In this document: positions 1 through 7,231 of the stretch, one piece after another
Layout: each line of letters begins with the position of its first letter
Numbering within the stretch: position 1 is the first letter of the stretch
Assembly: GCA_002352185.1 (NCBI GenBank)
Contig: DEHY01000166.1
Location: 1 to 7,659 of the forward strand
Direction: 5' to 3'
Length of the DNA: 7,659 nt
Source: Competibacteraceae bacterium UBA2788
GTDB taxonomy: Bacteria; Pseudomonadota; Gammaproteobacteria; Competibacterales; Competibacteraceae
Made by a program: the position numbers and the translations under genes
Notes under the pieces: generated by a model
Databases searched by the model: none
Seen by the model: only the letters and a program-made list of their open reading frames with translations
Told to the model about the DNA's origin: nothing

Positions 1-420
1 GATGCCGCCAAGGAGATCAAAGGACTTATCACCGACAGCGTCAGTAAAGTGGAAGACGGCGGGCGCCTGGTCAAGCAATCCGGCCAGACCCTGGGCGAGA
101 TCGTCACCGCCGTGAAGAAGGTCAGCGACATTGTGGCTGAAATGGCGTCCGCCGCCCGCGAGCAGGCCAGCGGGATTGAGCAGGTGAACAAGGCCATTCT
201 GCAAATGGATCAGACCACTCAGCAAAATGCCGCGCTGGTCGAGCAAACCGCCGCCGCCAGCCAGGCCATGAATGAACAGGCCACGCAATTGAAGGGGTTG
301 ATGGGGTTCTTCAAGATTGCGCAACCCCATGCAGCGACTGGCCCAGCGCCAAGCAACTCGCCTTTCCCTGCATGGTTACATCGAATCGACACTGGAAAGC
401 GTGTCGTCAATGCCGCGTAA
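1..420 (+). CDS. Methyl-accepting chemotaxis protein, C-terminal part (5' end outside window)
   Basis: The frame is open from base 1 and gives 139 residues to the TAA stop at 418-420; the gene begins upstream of the window. The first residues, DAAKEIKGLI, match the segment just after the hairpin tip of the MCP cytoplasmic signalling domain. The rest is the descending coiled-coil arm, rich in Ala, Gln and Glu (for example SAAREQASGIEQVNKA and QQNAALVEQTAAASQAM), with stretches resembling receptor methylation sites. Such receptors pass ligand signals to CheA/CheW in the membrane-bound chemosensory array. The sensor domain and membrane helices are not in view, so the ligand cannot be guessed. 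The coiled coil ends near GLMGFFKI and is followed by about 35 residues of Pro/Ala-containing tail ending RVVNAA. No NWETF-like CheR/CheB docking pentapeptide is present. An in-frame GTG at 49 exists, but the family match continues upstream of it, so it is not the start. Confidence 0.93.
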   Translation, partial: DAAKEIKGLITDSVSKVEDGGRLVKQSGQTLGEIVTAVKKVSDIVAEMASAAREQASGIEQVNKAILQMDQTTQQNAALVEQTAAASQAMNEQATQLKGLMGFFKIAQPHAATGPAPSNSPFPAWLHRIDTGKRVVNAA

Positions 421-469
421 CCCTCTCTCTACCCTGCCTTGCCGGAGGGGAGATTTAACTTTCTGCTGA

Positions 470-1252
<783 letters not shown>

Positions 1253-1254
1253 TC

Positions 1255-1809
1255 TCAGGCGCGCACCTGCTGTCCAGTGCGCAAGTCGCGGATTACGGTG
1301 GGCTGGGCCGCGCCGCCGGTCGGGCCGGGCAGCAAATAGTCAATCACCCTTCCCAACTGCCGACGCGCCGCCAGCGCGGTGCGGGCGGGTGGTCGGCCAC
1401 TGAAATTGGCGCTGGTGGAAACCAGCGGATGGCAGCAAGCCCGGCATAATGCCGCCGCCAGCGGATGCGCCGTCACCCGCACCGCCAGCGTGTCATGCCG
1501 ACCCCGCAACCACTGCGGCGTGTCGGCGCGAGCGGGAATCAGCCAGGTGTGAGGCCCCGGCCAGGTTGCAGCAAGACGGTCGCAGTCTGTGGGATCAAGC
1601 GGTTGCAAAAACGGCGCGAGTTGTGCGAAATCCGCTGCAATCAGGATAAGTCCCTTGCGCCACGAACGGCGCTTGAGCGCCAGAAGCCTTTGCACCGCCG
1701 GTCCGTTACGGGGATCGCAGCCCAGGCCATAAACCGCTTCGGTGGGATAGGCGATGAGACCGCCCGCCCGAACCACGCGAGCGGCGGCCTTGAGCCGGAG
1801 TGGATTCAT
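1255..1809 (-). CDS. tsaC: Threonylcarbamoyl-AMP synthase TsaC (YrdC/Sua5 family)
   Basis: TsaC makes L-threonylcarbamoyladenylate from threonine, bicarbonate and ATP. TsaB/D/E then transfer the threonylcarbamoyl group to A37 of tRNAs reading ANN codons (t6A). The 184 residues are a single YrdC domain without the C-terminal Sua5 extension, the usual gammaproteobacterial short form. Motifs from the ATG: AYPTEAVYGLGCDP at about 20-33, KRRSWRKGLILIA at 46-58 (nucleotide and bicarbonate binding Lys/Arg cluster), WPGPHTW at 83-89, LAVRVTAHPL at 108-117, and STSANFSG at 131-138. These align closely with E. coli TsaC along the whole length. A TTG codon directly precedes the ATG and could extend it by one residue; the ATG at 1807-1809 is preferred. 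A GGTGGA stretch about 9 bases upstream can serve as ribosome site. The gene starts 16 bp after the topA stop and is probably co-transcribed with topA. Its stop is 2 bp from that of the converging phosphorylase gene. Confidence 0.95.
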   Translation of the reverse strand: MNPLRLKAAARVVRAGGLIAYPTEAVYGLGCDPRNGPAVQRLLALKRRSWRKGLILIAADFAQLAPFLQPLDPTDCDRLAATWPGPHTWLIPARADTPQWLRGRHDTLAVRVTAHPLAAALCRACCHPLVSTSANFSGRPPARTALAARRQLGRVIDYLLPGPTGGAAQPTVIRDLRTGQQVRA

Positions 1810-1825
1810 CAACTGCGTTCCACCG

Positions 1826-4186
1826 TCAGGCTTTGGCGGCGCGTCGGCGCGTCGGCGATTTCTTCTTTTCGGGCGCTTCGCGCAGCAGAGTTTCGCATTC
1901 GGCCAAGGTCAGGCTGGTCGGCTCGCGCCCCTTGGGCAAACGGACGTTTTTTTTGCCATCGGTGATGTACGGCCCGAACCGCCCGTTCAGAATCTGGATC
2001 GCGGAACCGGGAAAGGCGCGCAGCAGCTTATTGGCCGCGTCCTGCTGGTGCGCGGCGATCAGTTCCAGCGCCCGCTCGCGGCTGACGGTATACGGGTCTT
2101 CGTTCTTCAACGAGACATAGCTCTTGCCGTAACGCACATACGGCCCGAACCGGCCAATGTTGGCTTGCATCGGTTCCCCGGCGGCGGTGGTTCCCAAATC
2201 GCGCGGCAACTGGAACAGCGCCAGCGCCTCGTCCAGCCCGATGGCGTCCAGCCGCTGATCCGGGCGCAGACTGGCGAAACGGGGTTTTTCGGAATCTTCC
2301 TTGACGCCGATCTGCGCGAAGGGCCCAAACCGGCCCATCCGCACCGATACCGGCTTGCCGGTTTTGGGATCGCGTCCCAACTCGCGGCTTTGCACCACCT
2401 CCTGGCGCGAGACGTTCTCGGCCTTCTCTTCGATCCGCTGCTTGAACGGATCCCAGAAGCCTCGCATCAGCGGCAGCCAATCCCCTTCGCCCCGCGAAAC
2501 GGCGTCCAGATCGTCTTCCAGCCGGGCGGTAAAGTCGTAGTCCACATACTGGGTAAAATGCCGGGTCAGGAAACGGTTGACGATGCGGCCAATGTCGGTG
2601 GGTTTGAAGCGGCGGCTGTCCAGCACCGCGTATTCACGCGCCAGCAGGGTTGAAATGATGGCGGCGTAAGTCGAAGGCCGGCCAATGCCGTATTCCTCCA
2701 GCGTCTTGACCAGGCTGGCCTCGGAATAGCGCGGCGGCGGTTCGGTGAAATGCTGTTCCGCCCGCAGCGCCCGCAGATCAACCCAGTCACCCTGTCGCAG
2801 CGGCGGCAGCACCCGATTCTCTTCTTCATCGTCCTGATCATCCACGCCCTCCCGATAAACCGCCATGAAGCCGGGATCGGCCACCGTTGAACCGGTGGCG
2901 TGAAAGCGGTTACGGTCGCCACAGGCCAAATCAACCGCGACCGTGTCCAGAGTGGCGTGAATCATCTGGCACGCCACGGTGCGCTTCCAGATCAACTCGT
3001 AGAGCGCGTGCTGATCGGCATTGAGGCTGGCGCGGGTCGCCTCTGGAAGCACTGCAATGGTGGTCGGACGGATCGCCTCGTGCGCTTCCTGAGCGTTCTT
3101 GGCCTTGGTCTTGAACGCTCGCGGGCTGGCCGGCAGGTTGTGCGCGCCGTAACGCTGGGCGATCAGCGCCCGGATCTCGGCGATGGCGTCCTGAGCCAAG
3201 TTGACCGAATCGGTGCGCATGTAGGTGATCAAACCGACTGCGCCCTGGCCGATGTCAATGCCTTCATACAATTGCTGGGCGACCCGCATGGTGCGCTGGG
3301 TCGAGAAGCCCAGCTTGCGCGAAGCCTCCTGTTGCAGAGTCGAGGTGGTGAAGGGAGCGGCAGGATTGCGCTTGCGTTGCTTGCGCTCAACCTTGACCAC
3401 CCGCAAGCGACCGATCACATCGGAGGCCGTCGTTAAACCCGATTCAGTCCGCTGGGCGCGGGCAGCGATCAGCAGCGCCTGTGCCATGATTTGCGCCTGT
3501 TCGCCATGGGTAACGCTGAACTGCGTCAGCTTTGCACCGTCGTACTCAGCCAGCCGCGCCATGAACGGTTGGCCGGTTTTGGCGACATCGGCTTCCAGCG
3601 TCCAATACTCACGCGGCTCAAAGCGCTCAATTTCTTCTTCGCGCTCGACGATCATCCGCAGCGCCGGCGACTGCACCCGGCCCGCCGACAATCCCGGCCT
3701 GATCTTCTTCCACAGCAGCGGCGACAGATTGAAGCCGACCAGATAATCCAACGCCCGCCGCGCCTGCTGGGCGTTCACCAGATCCATGGACAGCCTTCGG
3801 GGGTGCGCGATGGCGTCCTGAATCGCCCGCTGGGTGACTTCGTGGAACACCACCCGCTGCACCGGCTTGTCCTTGAGCAAGTCGCGCTGGCGCAGGATTT
3901 CATACAGATGCCAGGAAATGGCCTCGCCTTCCCGATCCGGGTCAGTGGCCAGAAACAGCGCTTCGGCTTTGACAATGGCCTTGGCGATGGCTTCGATATG
4001 CCGCTCGTTTTTATCGATGACCTGGTATTTCATCGCGAAGTCATGGTCTGGATCGACCGCGCCTTCCTTGGGCACCAGATCGCGCACATGACCGTAGGAG
4101 GCCAGAACTTCGAAGTCCTTGCCCAAATATTTTTTGATCGTCTTTGCCTTGGCGGGCGATTCAACGATGACCAGGTTTTTGCTCAT
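1826..4186 (-). CDS. topA: DNA topoisomerase I (type IA), zinc-finger-free form
   Basis: TopA relaxes negative supercoils by cutting one strand through a 5'-phosphotyrosine and passing the other. The 786 residues show a Toprim domain at about 3-115 (VESPAKAKT with Glu9; TDPDREGE at 81-88 with Asp82, Asp84 and Glu86 for Mg2+). The type IA core follows: ARRALDYLVGF at 142-152, LSAGRVQSPALR at 166-177, catalytic Tyr322 in ITYMRTDS, HEAIRPT at 369-375 and GIGRPSTYA at 500-508. The C-terminus carries three repeats centred on GRFGPF/Y at 618-623, 678-683 and 735-740, typical of the Toprim C-terminal repeat. A basic tail follows (KKKSPTRRRAAKA). No Cys4 zinc fingers are present; I count only three scattered cysteines (406, 422, 764). 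This contrasts with E. coli TopA but matches a version found in other Proteobacteria. The ATG at 4184-4186 begins MSKNLVIVESPAKA as expected, though no strong ribosome site precedes it. The gene lies 60 bp after smg and just before tsaC, and is likely co-transcribed with both. Confidence 0.98.
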   Translation of the reverse strand: MSKNLVIVESPAKAKTIKKYLGKDFEVLASYGHVRDLVPKEGAVDPDHDFAMKYQVIDKNERHIEAIAKAIVKAEALFLATDPDREGEAISWHLYEILRQRDLLKDKPVQRVVFHEVTQRAIQDAIAHPRRLSMDLVNAQQARRALDYLVGFNLSPLLWKKIRPGLSAGRVQSPALRMIVEREEEIERFEPREYWTLEADVAKTGQPFMARLAEYDGAKLTQFSVTHGEQAQIMAQALLIAARAQRTESGLTTASDVIGRLRVVKVERKQRKRNPAAPFTTSTLQQEASRKLGFSTQRTMRVAQQLYEGIDIGQGAVGLITYMRTDSVNLAQDAIAEIRALIAQRYGAHNLPASPRAFKTKAKNAQEAHEAIRPTTIAVLPEATRASLNADQHALYELIWKRTVACQMIHATLDTVAVDLACGDRNRFHATGSTVADPGFMAVYREGVDDQDDEEENRVLPPLRQGDWVDLRALRAEQHFTEPPPRYSEASLVKTLEEYGIGRPSTYAAIISTLLAREYAVLDSRRFKPTDIGRIVNRFLTRHFTQYVDYDFTARLEDDLDAVSRGEGDWLPLMRGFWDPFKQRIEEKAENVSRQEVVQSRELGRDPKTGKPVSVRMGRFGPFAQIGVKEDSEKPRFASLRPDQRLDAIGLDEALALFQLPRDLGTTAAGEPMQANIGRFGPYVRYGKSYVSLKNEDPYTVSRERALELIAAHQQDAANKLLRAFPGSAIQILNGRFGPYITDGKKNVRLPKGREPTSLTLAECETLLREAPEKKKSPTRRRAAKA

Positions 4187-4246
4187 GACCGTAACGGGGG
4201 TGGCGGAAATTCAGGCGAGGAACGCGGTGCGCGCACCTGGTGAGGT

Positions 4247-4717
4247 TCAATGCACAGAGCCGGGGATATCGTCGAACACCAGGTCTTCCAGCCAGGCATA
4301 GGCTTCTTCCCGACCGGGCTGGTTAAACAGCACCATCAGGATGATCCATTTCAACTGATGCAGACCGATATCGTCAGCCTCCAGCACCATGACCCGGTCA
4401 ATGACCAGTTCACGGGTTTCCGAATCGAGAATGCCGCCCTGCTCCAGAAACAACAGAAAACCCCGGCATTCCACATCCAGCTTGTCAAGTTCCGGGCCGA
4501 TATAGATGCGGCAGGAGCCGGGATTGACCACCAGCGGCGTGGCCTGACGATCCACCAGGCTGTCCAGCCATTCAAAGGCCTGCTGGATTTCCCGGGCCGG
4601 AAACCCGGCAGCCAGCAATTCACCCTGGATGGATTCACGGTCGGGGTCAGCGTCTACATCGTCCTCCATGTAGTTCTGAAACAGGTACATCAGCACGTCC
4701 AAGACGTTTTCTTTCAT
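4247..4717 (-). CDS. smg: Smg family protein (DUF494)
   Basis: The 156-residue product matches the Smg/DUF494 family in length and in its opening (MKENVLDVLMYLFQNYM). Members are small, acidic, mostly helical cytoplasmic proteins of unknown biochemical role, encoded next to dprA in many Beta- and Gammaproteobacteria. No catalytic motif, signal peptide or membrane segment is visible. The C-terminal third (LHQLKWIILMVLFNQPGREEAYAWLEDLVFD) is the most recognisable part. The start at 4715-4717 is well supported by an AAGGTGAG ribosome site 7 bases upstream. The gene sits between dprA and topA, as smg does between dprA and the topoisomerase zinc-finger relative yrdD in E. coli. A terminator-like hairpin separates it from dprA, so it probably has its own promoter and leads the smg-topA-tsaC unit. 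No clear -35/-10 pair was found in the gap. Confidence 0.9.
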   Translation of the reverse strand: MKENVLDVLMYLFQNYMEDDVDADPDRESIQGELLAAGFPAREIQQAFEWLDSLVDRQATPLVVNPGSCRIYIGPELDKLDVECRGFLLFLEQGGILDSETRELVIDRVMVLEADDIGLHQLKWIILMVLFNQPGREEAYAWLEDLVFDDIPGSVH

Positions 4718-4781
4718 TCAGGCGCTCACCTTGCAAATGCGGAGCCCCGCCGTCTGGCATGCGGGATTTATGAAAACGCAC

Positions 4782-4816
4782 AAAGCCGGCCAGTCGTTTG
4801 CGGCGTGGCCGGCTTT
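4782..4816 (-). terminator. Probable rho-independent terminator downstream of dprA
   Basis: A perfect 10-bp inverted repeat, AAAGCCGGCC / GGCCGGCTTT, encloses a 15-base loop. On the minus strand the stem begins at the last base of the dprA stop codon and ends in TTT, followed by GTGCGTTTTC. This is a GC-rich stem with a broken U-run, as in a terminator for the LysM-dprA transcript. The reverse direction gives a similar stem with a poorer T-run (TTTCAGG). The broken T tract makes efficiency uncertain. Confidence 0.7.
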
Positions 4817-5925
4817 CAGGCCTTCAGGCGGCAGTACAGACCGCCAGGGACGGTCGCTACATAACCATTCAGTTCCAGAATCAGCAGCATGGAGGAAACA
4901 TCATTCGCCGTCAATCCACAGCGATCCACCAGCAGATCAACTCCCACCGACTGATCGCCTATCGCCGCCAGCAGTTGTTGGTACTCGTCATCCAGCGCGA
5001 CTGCGGGGGGCAGGGCGGCGACGGGACGGTCGGCTTCGCCGGCAACGGCTGCGAGCGCACCCAATTCCTCCAGAATATCGTCGGCTGTTTCCACCAGTTT
5101 CGCTCCCTGCCGAATCAGCGAGTGACAGCCCTTGGCCAGCGGATTGTGGATCGAACCTGGAATCGCGAACACTTCCCGGCCCTGCTCGTTGGCCTGGCGG
5201 GCGGTAATCAGCGATCCGCTGCGAATGGCGGCCTCCACCACCAGGACGCCGAGCGCCAGCCCGCTGATCAGCCGGTTGCGCCGGGGGAAATTCTCGGCTG
5301 CCGCCGGAGTGCCGGTGGAGAGTTCCGAGACCAGAGCGCCGTGGTCAGCGACGGCATGAGCCAGATCGCGGTGCCTAGCGGGATAAACCCGATCCAGGCT
5401 GGTGCCCATCACCGCAATGGTGCGACCGCCGCCGGCCAGCGCACCCTGATGGGCGGCGGCGTCAATGCCAAACGCCAGTCCGCTGGTAATGACCAGACCG
5501 GCTTCGGCCAGATGGGCGGCGAAACGGTGAGCGGTTTCCCGACCAAGTGGGGTGGGATTGCGCGTGCCGACGATAGCCAGTTGCGGCGCCCGCAAACAGC
5601 TCAGGTCGCCGTGGACGAACAGCAGAGGCGGCGGATACGGGATTTGCCGCACCAGGTATGGATAGCGGGGATCATCCAGTCGCAGCAAATGGTTGTCCGG
5701 CTGCTCCAGCCAGGCCAGATCCTGTTCCACCCGCCGCCAGTCGGGATGACGCAGATACTCCAGCGCCGCCTCCGACAAATCCAGCGCACTCCATTCGGCG
5801 CGGTCGGCAGCGAACACGGCAGCCGCCGAGCCAAAATGCTCCAGCAGTCGGGCAAACCGTACCGGCCCGATGCCGGGCGCCCGCAATAGCGCCAGCAGCC
5901 AGGCCGGATCGGCATCCGGCGGCAA
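4816..5925 (-). CDS. dprA: DNA-processing protein DprA (Smf)
   Basis: DprA binds single-stranded DNA taken up during natural transformation and loads RecA on it; it is also widely conserved in non-competent bacteria. The 369 residues show a helix-hairpin-helix/SAM-like N-terminus (about 8-65, LLRAPGIGPVRFARLLEHFG). The Rossmann-like core spans about 75-290: AIVGTRNPTPLG at 117-128, TSGLAFGIDAAAHQGAL at 147-163, ENFPRRNRLISGLALG at 211-226, GSLITA at 237-242 and AIPGSI at 254-259. A C-terminal winged helix (about 308-369) ends YVATVPGGLYCRLKA. All three regions are present, so the gene looks intact. No ATG or GTG fits in frame near the N-terminus; a TTG at 5923-5925 is the likely start, with GGGA a few bases upstream. 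An upstream in-frame CTG at 5938-5940 is less likely. The start lies 11 bp past the LysM gene stop, which suggests co-transcription and perhaps coupling. A terminator hairpin begins at the stop codon. Confidence 0.95.
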   Translation of the reverse strand: MPPDADPAWLLALLRAPGIGPVRFARLLEHFGSAAAVFAADRAEWSALDLSEAALEYLRHPDWRRVEQDLAWLEQPDNHLLRLDDPRYPYLVRQIPYPPPLLFVHGDLSCLRAPQLAIVGTRNPTPLGRETAHRFAAHLAEAGLVITSGLAFGIDAAAHQGALAGGGRTIAVMGTSLDRVYPARHRDLAHAVADHGALVSELSTGTPAAAENFPRRNRLISGLALGVLVVEAAIRSGSLITARQANEQGREVFAIPGSIHNPLAKGCHSLIRQGAKLVETADDILEELGALAAVAGEADRPVAALPPAVALDDEYQQLLAAIGDQSVGVDLLVDRCGLTANDVSSMLLILELNGYVATVPGGLYCRLKA

Positions 5926-5936
5926 ATCGTCCCGGT

Positions 5937-7079
5937 TCAGGGCGTAGTCACCTGATCTTGCAGGCGAATGGCGCGTTCGGCCTGCATCACCAGCGCGTAG
6001 CTGACCAGATCGTGGACTTTGTAAACCATCAGCAGGCCCGCTCGCTCGCCCGGCAACTTGACGCTGCCACCGGAGACGGGATCATCAATTTCTCGGCTCT
6101 TGCCATAAATGGCAAGGACATGGCCGGGTTCGAGACCTTCCTGAGCGCCCAGGTTGATGATGACGCTGCTGTACTGGGTGATTTGAGTCACATCGGGGTT
6201 CAGTTGCGCAATGATAAAGCCATCGGTATCCGGCGGGACCGGGTGCGGCTCAAAACTGTAGAGTTCACGCTCCGCCTCAATCTCGAACAACCGGTCGCCG
6301 GCGCGAACCGGAGCAATCGTATTGGCCAGGGTGAAGGTTGCCGGATCATCATCCTTATCTAGCAGCGCCTGGCCCATATAAATGCCAGCGGTTCCCAGAT
6401 TACGGCCAGAACCGGGTTCGATCAGCGCCTCGCCAGGACGGAACACCTGATAGCGCGGCTGGTCGAAACTGCCGCCACGGACGTAAACCCGGTCACGGTC
6501 GGTATAAGCGATCTGGTTGTCGTCATCCGCCACGATATAGGGCGATCCTTTCCACTGGCCTTCACCCAGAACCAGGGCGCGGGTCAGGAACGACTCCACG
6601 GCGTCGCGGGGCACCGGCGGGATCGGCTGACTGAGCGTTTCGACCCGAACCTGCGGCGAAAGCTTGATCAACGGCGTTTCCTCGCGCTCGGCCACTTCCA
6701 GTCGCGGTTTGCCGCTGGCGTCATAGCTGAACTTGAGGACATCGCCGGGATAGATCCGGTTGGGATTGCGAATTTGCGGGTTCTGTCGCCAAATCTCCCG
6801 CCATTGCCAGGGATTTTTCAGGAACCGCTGGGCAATGGACCATAGGGTGTCGCCCGGAACCACGGTGTAGGACTGGGGATGGTCGGGCCGCAGCGCAACG
6901 GGCGCCGGGGCAACGGGCGCGCCAGGGCTGGCGGCGGCTGATCCCAGTACCGGAGGCGGATCGCCGGCGGCGGGGCGAGATTCGGGCTGAGAGGGCGTTT
7001 GGGCGCACGCCCCGAGCAAAACCGCCGTCGCCAGCGACAGGGCGGCGCCAATATACCTTGAGGAACGCGTGGTACTCAT
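5937..7079 (-). CDS. LysM-domain lipoprotein, probably peptidoglycan-binding
   Basis: This 380-residue exported protein has a lipoprotein signal peptide: basic n-region (STTRSSRY), hydrophobic stretch, and lipobox LGAC with Cys25 as the predicted lipidation site. A Pro/Ala-rich linker (about 26-68) follows. One LysM domain spans about 70-117 (YTVVPGDTLWSIAQRFLKNP, then IWRQNP and IYPGDVLKF). LysM domains bind N-acetylglucosamine-containing glycans such as peptidoglycan, so the mature protein is probably anchored to a membrane and contacts the wall. The remaining 260 residues are beta-rich by eye. I see no peptidase or amidase motif there, so its role is unknown. A LysM gene between def and dprA is also found in Pseudomonas. 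The ATG at 7077-7079 gives a proper signal peptide. Upstream are AAGGA (2 bases away) and GGAGG (13 bases away), neither at ideal spacing. It is likely the first gene of a LysM-dprA transcript driven from the divergent region shared with def. Confidence 0.88.
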   Translation of the reverse strand: MSTTRSSRYIGAALSLATAVLLGACAQTPSQPESRPAAGDPPPVLGSAAASPGAPVAPAPVALRPDHPQSYTVVPGDTLWSIAQRFLKNPWQWREIWRQNPQIRNPNRIYPGDVLKFSYDASGKPRLEVAEREETPLIKLSPQVRVETLSQPIPPVPRDAVESFLTRALVLGEGQWKGSPYIVADDDNQIAYTDRDRVYVRGGSFDQPRYQVFRPGEALIEPGSGRNLGTAGIYMGQALLDKDDDPATFTLANTIAPVRAGDRLFEIEAERELYSFEPHPVPPDTDGFIIAQLNPDVTQITQYSSVIINLGAQEGLEPGHVLAIYGKSREIDDPVSGGSVKLPGERAGLLMVYKVHDLVSYALVMQAERAIRLQDQVTTP

Positions 7080-7141
7080 GATCCTTGCTCATCCTCCGGA
7101 AGGAACGGGCGGGAGTGTGGAAGATCACCCCCATCGCGCAA

Positions 7142-7147
7142 AGTATA
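7142..7147 (-). promoter_or_regulatory. Candidate -10 box for the LysM-dprA transcript
   Basis: Read on the minus strand the hexamer is TATACT, one mismatch from TATAAT, placed 62 bp upstream of the LysM gene ATG. At 16-18 bp spacing no good -35 hexamer is seen (ACGAGA at 17). The 14-bp palindrome at 7149-7162 falls in the spacer. Support rests on the -10 match and position alone. Confidence 0.45.
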
Positions 7148-7148
7148 G

Positions 7149-7162
7149 CCCGCACGTGCGGG
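7149..7162. repeat. 14-bp perfect palindrome in the divergent promoter region
   Basis: CCCGCACGTGCGGG reads the same on both strands. It lies between the two divergent -10-like hexamers, so a protein bound here could affect both def and the LysM gene. On the plus strand it is followed by TTTCTCGT, so a short hairpin (5-bp stem, ACGT loop) with a weak T-run is the alternative reading. I did not notice a second copy in the window. Confidence 0.6.
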
Positions 7163-7169
7163 TTTCTCG

Positions 7170-7175
7170 TATGAT
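7170..7175 (+). promoter_or_regulatory. Candidate -10 box for def
   Basis: TATGAT, one mismatch from TATAAT, lies 56 bp upstream of the def ATG. No recognisable -35 hexamer occurs at 17 bp (AGCCCG, part of the palindrome). The leader between it and def contains only a seven-codon frame at 7201-7221. Confidence 0.4.
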
Positions 7176-7231
7176 TTCCATATCTGAATGATCTCAGCGC
7201 ATGAATGAAATGAGACAGTGACGGAGCTGCC

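Noticed and set aside
443..452. Strong Shine-Dalgarno-like GGAGGGGAG between the chemoreceptor and mtiP
   Set aside because: No start codon follows at a useful distance in a lasting frame, and it is too far from the mtiP ATG codons at 488 and 500 to serve them.
1754..2653. Plus-strand open frame of 299 codons opposite tsaC and topA
   Set aside because: It lies antisense to conserved parts of tsaC and TopA, matches no family I know, and is explained by high GC in the third codon position keeping the opposite strand open.
3491..4243. Plus-strand open frame of 250 codons opposite the topA 5' part
   Set aside because: It is antisense to the Toprim domain and first part of the topoisomerase core; its composition (many Arg, Gln, His) is typical of a shadow frame.
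4798..5889. Plus-strand open frame of 363 codons opposite dprA
   Set aside because: It is almost exactly antisense to the intact dprA. Its length is striking, but it has no recognisable domain and no good ribosome site.
7201..7221. Seven-codon frame (MNEMRQR-like start, ATG to TGA) in the def leader
   Set aside because: The frame is ATG AAT GAA ATG AGA CAG TGA, too short and without a ribosome site, codon bias or attenuator structure to support a leader peptide.
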